Assembly (NCBI RefSeq): GCF_035594125.1
Contig: NC_087156.1
Coordinates: 11,986,806-12,050,805 of the forward strand
DNA from: Scylla paramamosain
Lineage: Eukaryota; Arthropoda; Malacostraca; Decapoda; Portunidae
Reading direction: 5' to 3'
DNA: 64,000 bases
Made by a program: the position numbers and the translations under genes. The notes beneath the pieces are model-generated. The model was not told the origin of the DNA, searched no databases, and was given only the letters and a program-made list of their open reading frames with translations. Positions 39,701-52,081 of this stretch are shown here, piece by piece (the stretch's first letter is position 1; every line of letters begins with the position of its first letter).

Positions 39701-42700
39701 TCATAGGTACCGAAATGCCAAAATTCTGGGAAAATTAAAGGCAATTATATTATGATAAGAGAATATTATCAAAAAAGTTGGTTTTAGCTTTTTTTCGGAC
39801 TGTTATGTAGCAAACCCTAAACTGCAAGCAAAGCCTCCTATATAAGGAAATTAAACGACCTTACCAGAAATCTGTCTTTTGAGTGTTTTTCAGTATGTTA
39901 AGCACCAAATTGATAAATAATAAGGAACTCACTTTATATGGGAATCCAAAACAAAATTACTGAAAACGTGTCTTCCCAGTGTTTTACGTAGAAAAATGCT
40001 AAAATGGATGCAAATCAACCAATATCAAGAAATAGAAAAAATTATTACCAAAAAAGTATATTTTGAGTGTTTTTGAGCTTGTTACCTACAAAAAAACGCT
40101 AAAATTGATACAAAGCACTCTATATTGGGATACAAAGGGACATTGCTAGAAAAGTGTATAATGAGTGTATTTTAGTTCAAAAGAACAACAAGGCAAAAAA
40201 CGCAAAAAACTCGTGTATATGGAGAAGTTTCCTAGATAACAAAATGCTGAAACTCATGAATAACACTCTTAATTGAAAAACAGAACAACCTTACCAAATT
40301 CGTGTATTTTGAGTGTTTTTCATATTCTTAGTTACCAAAAACCCGAATTTCATGGGAAACCAGATTTATGTTGGAAAACATGACATTTCCAGAAAAATGT
40401 CTTTTGAGTGTTTTTGAGCGTGATAGGCAATAGAGCACTAAAAGCAGGGCAATCACTTTTCATTGGAATAAAATCAATTTTTACCAAGAACTTGCCTTTA
40501 AATGTTTTTGAGCTCCATATATACCAAACCGCTAAAACGTATGGAAAACAAACTTTATGGAGAACAGAATAAAATTACCAAAAACATGTAATTTGGGTGT
40601 TTTTTTATCATGTTATCTATAAAAACGCCTAAATACATGCAAAGAACATAATGTTTGGGAAACAAAAGGACATTACGAGAAACGTGTATTATGGGTGTTT
40701 TTTTTTTTAAGTTCCTTAAGTGCCAAAAAGCTAAAACCCACAAATAACACTCTTTATTAAAAAAAAAAAAATGGGAATATTTTTTATCTTTATAGGTACC
40801 GAGATGCCAAAATTCTGGAAAAATTCAGGAATATCATCAAAAAGTTAATTTTAGCTTTTTTTTCGGACTCTTATGTACCAAACCCCAAAAAGTGCATGCA
40901 AAGCCTCCTATATGAGGAAATTAAACGATTTAGCAGAAATCTGTCTTTTGAGTGTTTTTCAGCATGTTAGGCACCAAAACGATAAATAATAACGAACTCA
41001 CTCTATTTGGGAATCCAAAACAAAATTACTGAAAATATATCTTCTCAGTGTTTTACGTAGAAAAACGCAAAAACTCGTGCATATAAAGACGTTTCTTAAA
41101 TACCAAAATGCTGAAACTCATGAATAACAATCTTAATTGAGAAACAGAACAACCTTAGCAAATGCCTGTATTTTGAGTGTTTTTCATATTCCTAGTTAGC
41201 AATACCCAAAATAGCATAAGAAACTTGCTTTATGAAGGAAAAAAATGACATTACCAGAAGTGTCCCTTAATTGTTTTTGAGCGTGTTAGGCAATGAAGTA
41301 CTAAAAAGCAGGGCAATCACATTACATGGGAATAAAACCAACTTTTACCAAGAACTTGCCAATATGTGTTTTTGAGCTCCTTACATATCAAACCGCTAAA
41401 ACGCATGGAAAACAAACTTTACGGAGAAACAGAATAACATTACCAAAAACATGTATTTTGAGTGTTTTTGATAATGTTATCTATAAAAACGCTTAAATGC
41501 ATGCAAAGAACCTTATGTTTGGGAAACGTAAGGACATTACGAGAAACATGTATTATGAGTGTTTTTAAGTTCCTTAACTACCAAAAAGCTAAAACCCACA
41601 AATAACACTCGTTATTTAGAAAAAAATAAATAAAAATAAATAAATAAAAGGATTTATTTATTTATTTATTTTTTTGTTATCCACCTTCATAGGTACCGAG
41701 ATGCCAAAATTTTGGGAAAAATTAGGGCAATTATATGATAAAAGAATTATATAAAAAAAGTTTATATTAGCTTTTTTTTCGGACTGTTATGTACCAAACA
41801 CTAAAGTGCATGCAAAGCCTCCCATATGAGAAAATTAAACGACCTTACCAGAAATCTGTGTTTTGAGTGTTTTTCAGCATGTTAGGCACCAAAACGATAA
41901 ATAATAAGGAACTCACTCTATATGGCAAACCAAAACAAAATTACTGAAAGTGTGTCTTCTTGGTGTTTTACGTAAAAAAACGCTAAAATGGATGCAAACC
42001 AACCAATATCAAGAGGCAGAAAAACATTACCAAAAAAGTATATTTTGAGTAATTTTGAGCTTGTTATCTAAAAAAAAAAAAAAAAAAACGCGAAAATTGA
42101 TACAAAGCACTCTATATTGGGAAAGAAAGCGACATTGCGAGAAAAGTGTATAATGAATGTTTTATAGTTCAAAAGAACCACAAGCCAAAAAACGCAAAAA
42201 ACTCGTGTATATGGAGAAGTTTCCTAAATACGAAAATGCTGAAACTCATGAATAACACTATTAATTGAGAAACTTTACTAAATGCGTGTATTTTGAGTGC
42301 TTTTCATATTCATACTTACCAAAATCCCAAATTGCATGCGAAACCAGCTTTAGGTGGGAAAAAAAAAGACGTTTCCAGAAAAGTGTCTTTTGAGTTTTTT
42401 TGAGCGTGATAGGCAATAAAGCACTAATAAGCAGGGGAATCACTTTACATGGAAATAAAATCAATTTTTACCAAGAAGTTGCCTTTAAGTGTTTTGAGCT
42501 CCTTATATACCAAAACGCTATAACGCATGCAAAACACACTTTATGGAGAAAGAGAATAACATTACCAAACATATATATTTTGAGTGTTTCTGATCATGTT
42601 ACCAATAAAAACGCTTAAATACATGCAAAGAACCCTATTTTTGGGAAACGAAAGGACATTACGAGAAATGTGTATTATCAGTGTTTTTAAGATCATTATT

Positions 42701-45700
42701 TACCAAAAAGCTAAAAGCGACAAATAACACTCTTTATTGAGAAAAAAAAATAAAAAAATACGATATTTTTTTTCTTTGTTTTTCATCTTTACAGGTACCG
42801 AGATGCCAAAATTTGGGCAAAATTCATGAAATTATGAGTCGATTATCAAAAAAGTTAATTTTAGCTTTTTTTTTCGTATTGTTATGTACCAAACCCTAAA
42901 GTGCATGCAAAGCCACCTATATGGGGAAATTAAACGTCTTTGCCAGAAAACTGACTTATGAGTGTTTTTCAGCTTGTTAGGCACCCTAACGGTAAATAAC
43001 ATGCAAATCACTCTATATGGGAATCTAAAACAAAATTACTGAAAAAGTGTCTTTTCGGTGTTTTACGTAGAAAAATGCTAAAACGGATGCAAACCAACCA
43101 ATAAGAAGAAAAAAAAATAACAATACCAAAAAGGTACATTTTGATTGTTTTTCAGCTTGCTTCCTACAAAAAACGCGAAAATGGATGCAAAGCACTCTCT
43201 GTTGGGAAACAAAAAGACATTACGAGAAACGTGTATAATAAATGTCTTATTATTTTTGAGCAAAAGAACTTGTGGTTCACAATAACAGCAAGACAAAAAA
43301 ACGCAAAAACTCGTGTATATAAAGAAGTTTCTTAGATACCAAAATGCTGAAACTCATGAATAACAATATTAATTGAGAAACAGAACAACCTTACCAAATG
43401 CGTGTATTTTGACTGTTTTTCATATTCTTAGGCAAACCCCAAAAGGCACGCGAAACTATGCTGGAAAAAAAATGACATTACTAGAAGTGTCTTTTGAGTG
43501 TTTTTGAGCGTGTTAGGCAATAAATCACAAAAAAAAAACAGGGCAATCACATTATATGGGAATAAAATCAACTTTTACCAAGAACTTGCCTTGAAGTGTT
43601 TTTGACCTCCTTACAAACCAAAACGCTAAAACGCATGCAATAAAACTCATTTATTGAGAAGCAGAAAAACATTACTAAAAACATGTGTTTTAAGAGTTTT
43701 TAAGTGTTTTTAAGTGTTCCTTAAATACTTTTGTGTTTTTAAGTGTTTCTTAAGTAGTAAATGATTTTCATAGGTAACAAGATGCCAAAACTCTGCCAAA
43801 ATTCAGGGAATTTATGTGGAAAAAAGAACATTATCAAAAAAGTTATTTATAGCTCTTTTTTTCGGATTTTTATGTACCAAACTATAAAGTGCATGCCACC
43901 TATATAAGGAAGTTAAACGACTTTACCAGAAATCTGTCTTTTCAGTGTTTTTCAGAATGTTAGGCACTAAAACGATAAATAATATGGAAATCAGTCAATA
44001 TGTGAATCCAAAACAAAATTACTGAAAACGTGTCTTTTCAGTGTTTTACGTAGAAAAAACGCTAAAACGGATGCAAACCAACAAATATGAAAAAGTAGAA
44101 TAACATTACCAAAAATTTTTTTTGAGCTTTTTACGTACAAAAGGATGGAAAGCACTCTATATTAGGAAGCAAAAGGACATTACGAGAAACGTGTATAATG
44201 AGTGTTTTATAATTTCACAAGAACCACAAGGCAAAAAACGCATAAACTCGTGTATATAGAGAAGTTTCTTACATACCAAAACGCTAAAACTCATGAATAA
44301 CACTTTTTTAATTGAAAAACAGAACTACCTTACCAAATATGTGTATTTTGAGTGTTTTTCACATTGTTAGTTACGAAAATCCCAAATTATATGCGAAACT
44401 AGCTTTATGTGGTAAAAAAAATGACATTACCAGAAAAGTATCTTTTGAGTGTGGTTGAGCGTTATATGCAATAAAACACTAAAAAGCAGAACAATCACAT
44501 TACACTGGAATAAAACCAAACTTTACGAAGAACTTGCCTTTAAGTGTTTTTTAACTCCTTACATACCAAAACGCTAAACGCATGCAAAACAACCTTTATG
44601 GAAAAACAGAAGAACATTACCAAAAACATGTATTTTGAGTGTTTTTGATCATGATACCTATAAAATCGCTTAAATACATGCAAAGAACCCTATGTTTGTG
44701 AAGCGAAAGGACATTACGAAAATCGTGTATTATGAGTATTTTTAAGTTCCTTAAGTACCAAAAATATAAAACCCACAAAGAACACGCTTTATAGAGAAAA
44801 AAATATTATTAAAAAGATTTTTTTTTTTTGTTATTCATCTTCATAGGTACCGAGATGCCAAAATTCTGAGAAAATTCAGGGAAATTATGTGAAAAAAAAC
44901 ATAAAAAAATTATTTTAGCTTTTTCCAGAGTTTTGTACGAAACCCGGAAGTGCAATGCAAAGCCACCTATATAAGGAAATTACACTTTACAAGAAACGTG
45001 TCTTTGGGTGTTTTAAGCAATTTCAACAATATTACTGAAAACGTGTCTTTTCAGTTTTAGCGTAGAACGCTAAAACGGATGCAAATCAACCAATATGAAG
45101 AAATAGAATAACATTACAAAAAAGTTGAGTGTTTTTGAGCTTGTTACCTACGAGAAAACGCAAAAATGATTGCAAAGCAGTCTATATTGGGAAACAAAAG
45201 GATATTACAAGAAAATTGTATAATGAATGTTTTTATAGTTTTCAAGAACCATAAGGCAAAAAACGCAAAAACTCGTATATATGGAGAAGTTTCTTAGATA
45301 CCAAAATGCTTAAACTCATGAATAACACTCTTAATTCAGAAACAGAACAATCTTAGGAAATGAGTGTATTTTGAGTGTTTTTTCACATTCTTAGTGGTCC
45401 AACCCCAAATTACATGCGAGAATGTGGAAAAAAAATGAAATTACTAGAAAAGTGTCTTTTTAGTGTTTTTCAGCATGTTAGGCAATAAAGCACTAAAAAG
45501 AAGGGGAATCACATTACATGGGAATATAACCAATTTTTACCAAGAACTTGCCTTTAAGTTTTTTTGAGCTCCTTACATACCAAAACGCTAAAACCCATGC
45601 AAAACACCCTTTATGGATAAATAACATTATCAAAAACATGTATTTTGAGTGTTTTTGAGCTAGTTACCAATAAAAACGGTTAAATACATGCAAAGAACAA

Positions 45701-47224
45701 TATGTTTTGGAATGAAAGGACATTACGAGGAATGTGTTTTATGAGTGTTTATAAGTTCCTTAAGTACCAAAAAGCTAAAACCAACAAATAACACTGTTTA
45801 TAGGAAAAATAAATAAATAAAAAAAGCACTTTTTTTTCATAGGTACCGAGATGCTAAAATTCTGGCAAAATTCAGGAAAATTACGTGAAAAAAGAATATT
45901 ATGAAAACGGTTAATTTTAGCTTTTTTTCAGACTGTTATGTACCAAACCCTAAAGTGTAGGCAAAGCCACCTATATGGGGAAATTAAAACACTTTACAAG
46001 AAATCTGTCTTTTCAGTGTTTTTCAGTATGTTAGGCATCAAAAACGATAAATAACATGGAAATCACTCTATATGGGATTCCAAAACAAAATTACTGAAAA
46101 CGTGTCTTTACTGTGTTTTACGTAGAAAAAAGCTAAAACGGATGGAAACCAACCAATATGAAGAAATAGAATAACATTACCAAAAAGGTATATTTTGAGT
46201 GTTTTTGATCATGTTACCTATAAAAACGCTTAAAAACATGCAAAGAACCTTATCTTTAGGAAACAAAAGGACATTACGAGAAACGAGTATTATGAGTGTT
46301 TTTACGTTCCTTAAGTACCAAAAAGCTTAAACCCACATATAACACTCTTTATAGAGAGACAATAAATAAATGAAAAAAGAGCATTGTTTATTTTTTGTTA
46401 TTGATCTTCATAGGTACCAAGATGCCAAAATTGTGGCAAAATTCAGGGAAATGATGTGAAAAAAAAATATCAAAAAAAGTTAATTTTAGCTTTTTTTTTC
46501 AGACCGTTATGTACCAAACCCTAAAGTGCATGTAGAGCCACCTATATGGGGAAATTAAACGACTTTACCTGAAACCTGTCTTTTGCCTGTTTTTCAGTAT
46601 GTTAGGCACCAAAACAATAAATAATATGGAAGTCACTCTGTATGGGAATCCAAAACAAAATTACTGAAAACGTGTCTATTCAGTGTTTTACGTAGAAAAA
46701 CTCTAAAACGAATGCAAATCAACCAATATCATGAAATAGAATAATATTTCCAAAAAGGTATTTTTTGTGTTTTTGAGCGAAAATGGATGCAAATCTCTCT
46801 ATATTGGGAAACAAAAGGACATTACGAAAAACGTTTATAATGAGTGTTTTATAGTTTCTCAAGAACCACAAGGCAAAACAAGCAAAAACTCGTGTATATG
46901 GAGATTTTTCTTAGATACCAAAATGCTGAAATTCATGAATAACACTCTTAATTGAGTAACAGAACAACCTTACCAAATGGGTGTATTTTGAATCTTTTTA
47001 ACATTCTTACTTACCAAAACCCCAAATTGCATGCGAAACAATGTTTATGTGTGAAAAAAAAAAAATATTACCAGAAAAGTGTCGAGTTTTTTGAGCGTGT
47101 TAGGCAATAAAACACTGAAAAGCAGGGCAATCACATTACATGGGAAAAAAAACGACTTTTACAAATAACTTGCCTTTAAGTGTTTTTAAGCTCCTTACAT
47201 ACGAAAACGCTAAAACGCATACAA
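33704..47224 (-). repeat. Satellite HOR array, minus orientation (main inverted block)
   Basis: About twelve reversed HORs. 33704-35996 pairs with 4433-6728 and 40905-47224 with 23548-29305. The middle, 35997-40904, has no confident partner in the window, though 37.6-38.3 kb resembles reversed 11.7-12.4 kb (shortened H near 37790). Broken units are seen at 36927 (D into C) and 37213 (L into C). No genes seen. Confidence 0.88.
41621..41675. repeat. AAAT/ATTT inverted microsatellite in segment K
   Basis: TAAATAAATAAAA is followed after GG by TTTATTTATTTATTT, giving an AT-only hairpin of about 12 bp per arm. Most K segments carry only one polarity of the repeat. The partner near 28540-28600 has a plain A-run followed by TTTA units. 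Confidence 0.75.
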
Positions 47225-49761
47225 AACAAGTATTTTGAGTCTTTTGTAAGATTGTTACGTAAAAAAACACCTTAATGAATCGGAAATATCCTATATGGGA
47301 AAAATTAAAAGACATTACGAGAAACGTGTATTATGAGTGTTTTTTATTTTCTTAGTATCAAAAGGGTAAAACGAATGAAAAATACTCTATATGGAGAAAC
47401 AGAACAATACTGCCAAAAAAAAAAAATGTGCATTTTGAGTGTTATGACATTGTTAATTAAGAAAAAGCGAAAATTCATGCAAAGACCCATATATAGATAT
47501 ATGAAACGACTTTAAAAACTTATGAAAATACCATATATAGAGAAACAGAATACACTAACCAAAAACGTGTATTTTGTGTTTTTTTTTTTTTTTTTGAGAT
47601 TATTATGTACAAAATCGCCTGTCATGAAACAAATCACCCTGCATATTGAAATAAAAAGGACATTACGAGAAACGTATGTTTTGTGTTTTTTTTTTTTTTA
47701 TTACTTTCTTAAGTTCCAAATCAGCACTTCAATAGTGCTCTGAAGAAAAAGAACAAACTTACCAAAAACTGGTATTTTTTTTACATTGATAATTACCAAA
47801 ACGCCAACATGCATGTAAAGCAACCTATATGAAGAAACGAAACTAAATCACTAGAAACTTGTCTTTTGTTATTTTTTGGGCGTGTTAGGCATCATATCAG
47901 TAAGAATCAACGAAATCACCCCATAGGGGATTACAAAACAACTTTACTAAAACGTATCTTTAGAGTGTTTTTTTTAAGTTCTTACGAACTAAAATGTCAA
48001 AACGCAAAAATGGAGCAAGAAAAAACATTACCAAAATCGTGTAATTTGAATGTTTTTCACACCATAATGCTTGCTCGCTATACGAGAAAATTAAACAACA
48101 ATGTAAGATATGTGTTTTTATGTGTTTTTCAGCGTGTTAGGCACGAAAACGGTAAATAGCATGGAAAGCACCTTATATAGAAATGCAAAATAATAAGCAT
48201 GTCTTTTAAGTGTTTTAAACTTTTTACGTTCCAAAACGATAAAACACGTGCAACAAACACGAATAATCTTACCAAACAGGAAAAAAAAAAATTATAAAAA
48301 ACGTGTATTTTGAGCATGTAAAGCACCCTGTATGAGGAAACGATAGGACATTACGAGAAACATGCATTATCAGAGTTTTGAGTCTCTTAGGTACCAAACA
48401 CTAAACCGCCTGAATGAAAATTAAATATATTCTATATCTGTTAATAGAGAAACAGAAAATCACCAAAAACGTGTTTTTGAGTGTTTTTTTTTTCCTTTTT
48501 ATGTACCAAAACGTCAAAATACATACGAAGCATCCTATATGGGGAAATGGAAAAACGTTTGGAGAACCAAGTTTTATTTGTGTTTCTGAGCTTCCTAAGT
48601 AAGCTTCCTAAGTACCAAAACGCTTAAAAAAAGGATGAATAGCACCCTATATAGAGAAAAAGAACAACATTACCTAAAATCTTTATTTTGAGCGTTTTTC
48701 ACATTATGAAGCAAAACATCATAATGCATGCAGATCCCTATATGAAGAAGCAAAACGATATTACAGGAAACGTGCCTTTTGAGTGTTTACTTGAGTGTTA
48801 GGAATCAAAATGCTAAAAAGCATTGAAAGCACCCTATTTGGCAATATAAAATAACATTACCAAGAAAGTGTCTTTAGAGTGTTTTTCACCTTCTTACATC
48901 CGAAATTGCTGAAAAGCATGCAAAACAACCTTTACGGAGAAACAAATTAACATTACCAAAAACTTGTATTTTGATTGTTTTTGTGCTTGTTAAGTATAAA
49001 AGTGCCAAATTACACGCAAAGCATCCTACATGGAAAAAAGAAAGGACATTACGAGAAAAGTGTATTATGAGAGATTTTGAGCTTTTTAGGTACCCAGACT
49101 CAAAAACACATGATTAGAACTTTATATGGAAAAATAACTCTACCGAAAATTTTTACTTAAACTTTTTTTTTATATTGTTAAGTACCAAAAGACAAAATGC
49201 ATTGGAAGCCCCCTTTATCGGGAAACGAAACGACATCATCATCAGCGTGTCTTTTGAGTGTTTTTCAACGTGTTAGACACCAAAACGCTGAAAAGCATGG
49301 AAAGCGCTCCATAACGGAATATAAAATAACATTACTAAAAACCTGTTTTAAAGGTTCTTATGTAAAGAAACGCTAAAACTCAAGTAAAACACCCTTTATA
49401 GAGAAGCGAAATAAATATTTCGTTGATAAATTACATTCAGGACAGTTACAGAAGAATACGATCGCAGAAGAATGATCCTAAATGGATGACTGAGATTAAA
49501 ACATTACATAGGGCGATAGAGAAGTATATATGAGATTAAAGACAGGGGAAGTGGTTTTAAGGCCATAACATAATTAATTAGAAAAGTCAGGAGTTTAACA
49601 AGGAAAGCTAAAAATAGTTATGAATTAAAGGTAGCCAGCGAAGCGAAGATGGACCCCAAGAGATTTTATCAGACATATGAGACGAAGAATAGAGAAACAA
49701 TAGTTCCTTAAAGACAGCAGAATGGGACCTGCTTAGTTGTTGGGAGGAGATTAGTAAAATT

Positions 49762-49977
49762 GTGAACGAGTATTTTTTAACTGTCTTTTCCCAGGAAAAC
49801 ATGCAGGATTTGCCGAATAGTGACAATATATTTAGAGTAGAAGAAAATGAGAAGCTGACAGATATTACCATAACTAAAGAGATAGTGGAACAGGAGATAG
49901 ATAAGCTGAAAAGTTCAAGTCACCAGGACCAGATGAAATATATTCCACAGTATTTAAGAATTGGAAAAAGGGTATAA
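49762..49977 (+). pseudogene. CR1-like ORF2 remnant upstream of the RT deletion, copy 2
   Basis: Counterpart of 20603-20818, 71 codons, FLTVFSQENMQDLP to YIPQYLRIGKR. The RT start box is present in altered form and the frame ends at the shared deletion. The next motif, WIKSWP..RRQ.VVING, begins about 10 codons later in the same frame as the stop, showing that the loss is internal. Confidence 0.8.
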
Positions 49978-50067
49978 GTAATCTGGATAAAGTCATGGCC
50001 AAGCAGCAGGCGACAGAGTGTTGTAATAAACGGCTCTAAATCCGAGTGGGGTCAAGTAATTAGTGGG

Positions 50068-50970
50068 GTGACAAAGGGATTATTAGTATTATGGCCGATG
50101 TTGTTTGTAATATATGTCAATGACTTGGATAGTGGAATTAGTAGTGTTGTTACTAAATTTGCGGATGACACGAGAGTATGTAGATTAATTAGGTCAGAAT
50201 CGCATACCATCGCCTTGCAGGCAGATTTGGATAGGATGAACGAATGGACAGACAGATGGCAAATGCAGTTTAATATCAACAAATGCAAAGCACTTAGCGT
50301 AAGTAGAAGAAACCCACACAGTAGTTACACAATGAACAACCAAGTTCTGGTAGGTTAAGGGTTAGAAAAAGATTTGAGATTTAAAGTTAGCTCTGAACTC
50401 CGTCTAAGAAAGCAATGCAAAGAGGCCAGAAACAAAGTAAATAGTGTATTATGATTCATTTTCAGAAGTGCTAAAAGTAAAACTCCCGAAGTAATATTAA
50501 AGTTACATTTAGCGCTGGTCAGACTTCATCTAGACTACGCTGTCCTATTCTGGTCACCACATCACAGGAAGGATAAAGGTCTATAAGAATCACTTCAAAG
50601 GAGAATGACTAAAAGGATACAGGGGATGAGGAGTATTCCTTAAGAAGCGAGATTCAAGCTGTTAAATTTACATTCTTTAGAGAGAAGTAGGTTAAGAGTG
50701 GACCTGATAGAAGTCTTTAAGTGGTATATGGGTTATAAGAAAGGGAACATAATGAAAATTCTTAGAATCTGTAACCATGATAGAACAAGAAAAATAGAAC
50801 ATCAAGTTTTCAGGCTTGAGCCTGAAAACTTGATGTTCAAAAAGGAAACAGGAAGGAATTGGTTTTCAAATACAGTAGTAGATTATTGGAATGGACTTAG
50901 TAATCAAGCTGTTAGTGCTGAGGCATTTGGTAACTGTAAGAGAAAATTACACAATTATAGATGGGGATGA
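50068..50970 (+). pseudogene. CR1-like reverse transcriptase, copy 2, with extra stops
   Basis: Same frame and motifs as 19616-20512: MLFVIYVNDLDSGI, FADDT at 50158-50169, and the C-terminal VFRLEPENLMF block. Besides the shared TGA near 50452 it has three private TAA codons, at 50356-50358, 50584-50586 and 50641-50643; the first copy has sense codons at these places. The LGPM before the palm is changed to LWPM. It is clearly dead and more decayed than its twin. Confidence 0.87.
50797..50838. repeat. 42 bp near-perfect palindrome inside the LINE ORF, copy 2
   Basis: Twin of 19742-19783: GAACATCAAGTTTTCAGGCT, TG, AGCCTGAAAACTTGATGTTC. Both arms are unchanged although the surrounding LINE has gained stops. 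Confidence 0.92.
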
Positions 50971-51212
50971 TAGTGGAAATACGTAGGCATATTTCATACA
51001 AGTACTGCCACGTGTAGGCCTGATGCCTTCTTGCATATTTACTTATTTCTTATGTTCTTATGTTCTTATTACCAAAAGCGTGTATTTTCAGTGTTTTTCA
51101 GCTATTCAGTGAAAAAAAAATGCCAAAATGCATGCAAAGCACCCTAAATGAGGAAAAAAAAGGGACATTACGATAAACGTGCATTATAAGTGTTTTTGAG
51201 ATTCTTAGATAC

Positions 51213-52081
51213 CAAAACCTTGAAACACATGAATAACACTCTTAATTGAGAAACAGAACAACCTTACCAAATGCGTGTATTTTGAGTGTTTTTCACATTC
51301 TTGGTTACCAAAACCCCAATTTACATACGAAACTAGCTTTATGTGGAAAGAAAAAAAAAGACATTTCCAGAAAAGTGTCTTCTGAGTGTTTTTGAGCATG
51401 TTATGCAATAAAGCACTAAAAAGCAGGACAATCACATTACATAGGAATAAAACCAATTTTACCAAGAACTTGCCTTTAAGTGTTTTTGAGCTCCTAACAT
51501 ACCAAAACGCTAAAACGCATGCAAAACACTCTTTATGAAGAAACAGAATAACATTACCAAAAATATATATTTTGAGTGTTTTTGATCATGTTACCTATAA
51601 AAACACTTAAATACATGCATAGAACGCTATGTTTGGGAAACGAAAGGACATTACGAGAAACGTGTATTATGAATATTATTAAATTCCTTAAGCACCAAAA
51701 ATCTATAATCCACAAATAACACTCTTTATAGAGAAAAAAAAAGTAATTTTCTTTTCTTTTTATTCTTCTTCATAGGTAACGAGATGCCAAAATTCTGCCA
51801 AAATTTAGGGAAATTATGTGGAAAAAAGAATATTATCGTAAAAGTTAATTTTAGCTTTTTTTTCAGACAGTTATGTACCAAAACTTAAATTGCATGCAAA
51901 GCCACTTCTATAGGGAAATTAAACGACTTTACCGGAAACCTGTCTTTTGAGTGTTTTTCAGCATGTTAGGCACCATAACAATAAATAATATGGAAGTCAC
52001 TCTATATGGGAATCAAAAAACAAAATCACTTAACTTTTCAGTGTTTTACGTAGAAACACGCTAAAACGGATGCAAACAAAC
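51213..52081 (-). repeat. Satellite HOR array, minus orientation
   Basis: Reversed D, C, B, A, L, K, J, I, H and part of G, matching 18486-19362 in reverse (for example TTCTTCTTCATAGGTAACG near 51762 against CGTCACCTATGAAGAAG at 18780). Ends at the inversion breakpoint 52081/52082. Confidence 0.88.

Larger units (their letters stand above)
49412..51070 (+). mobile_element. CR1-like non-LTR retrotransposon, 5'-truncated, copy 2
   Basis: Inverted duplicate of 19501-21188 with the same two ends, the same flanking monomer (…CCCTTTATAGAGAAG before, TTACCAAAAGCG after), the same internal RT deletion and the same TGA. It is thus a passenger of the SD3 duplication, not a separate insertion. Readable remnants include NDPKWMTE (about 49472-49495), KMDPKRFYQTYE (about 49647-49682), FADD (50158-50169) and TTCTTATG octamers at the 3' end. 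Confidence 0.87.
47225..51212 (-). repeat. Pentameric satellite zone, inverted twin of 19363-23548
   Basis: Mirrors the five-class cycle of the first zone and holds the second LINE copy. Examples of reversed L/F segments lie near 47310, 48350, 49040 and 51170. As in arm 1, no E or J segment is seen. Confidence 0.75.
40905..52081 (-). repeat. Large inverted duplication SD3, arm 2 (partner 18486-29305)
   Basis: Reverse complement of arm 1 with LINE, pentamer zone and rearranged HORs in mirrored order. The two arms differ by many private substitutions and indels in both satellite and LINE, so they have diverged for some time. It ends at 52081 inside reversed G (GCTAAAACGGATGCAAACAAACC), where a forward K segment begins. 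Confidence 0.88.

Noticed and set aside
49608..50288. Frames antisense to the LINE (49608-49871, 50052-50288 and 20292-20528)
   Set aside because: They are shadows of the reverse transcriptase frame on the other strand.
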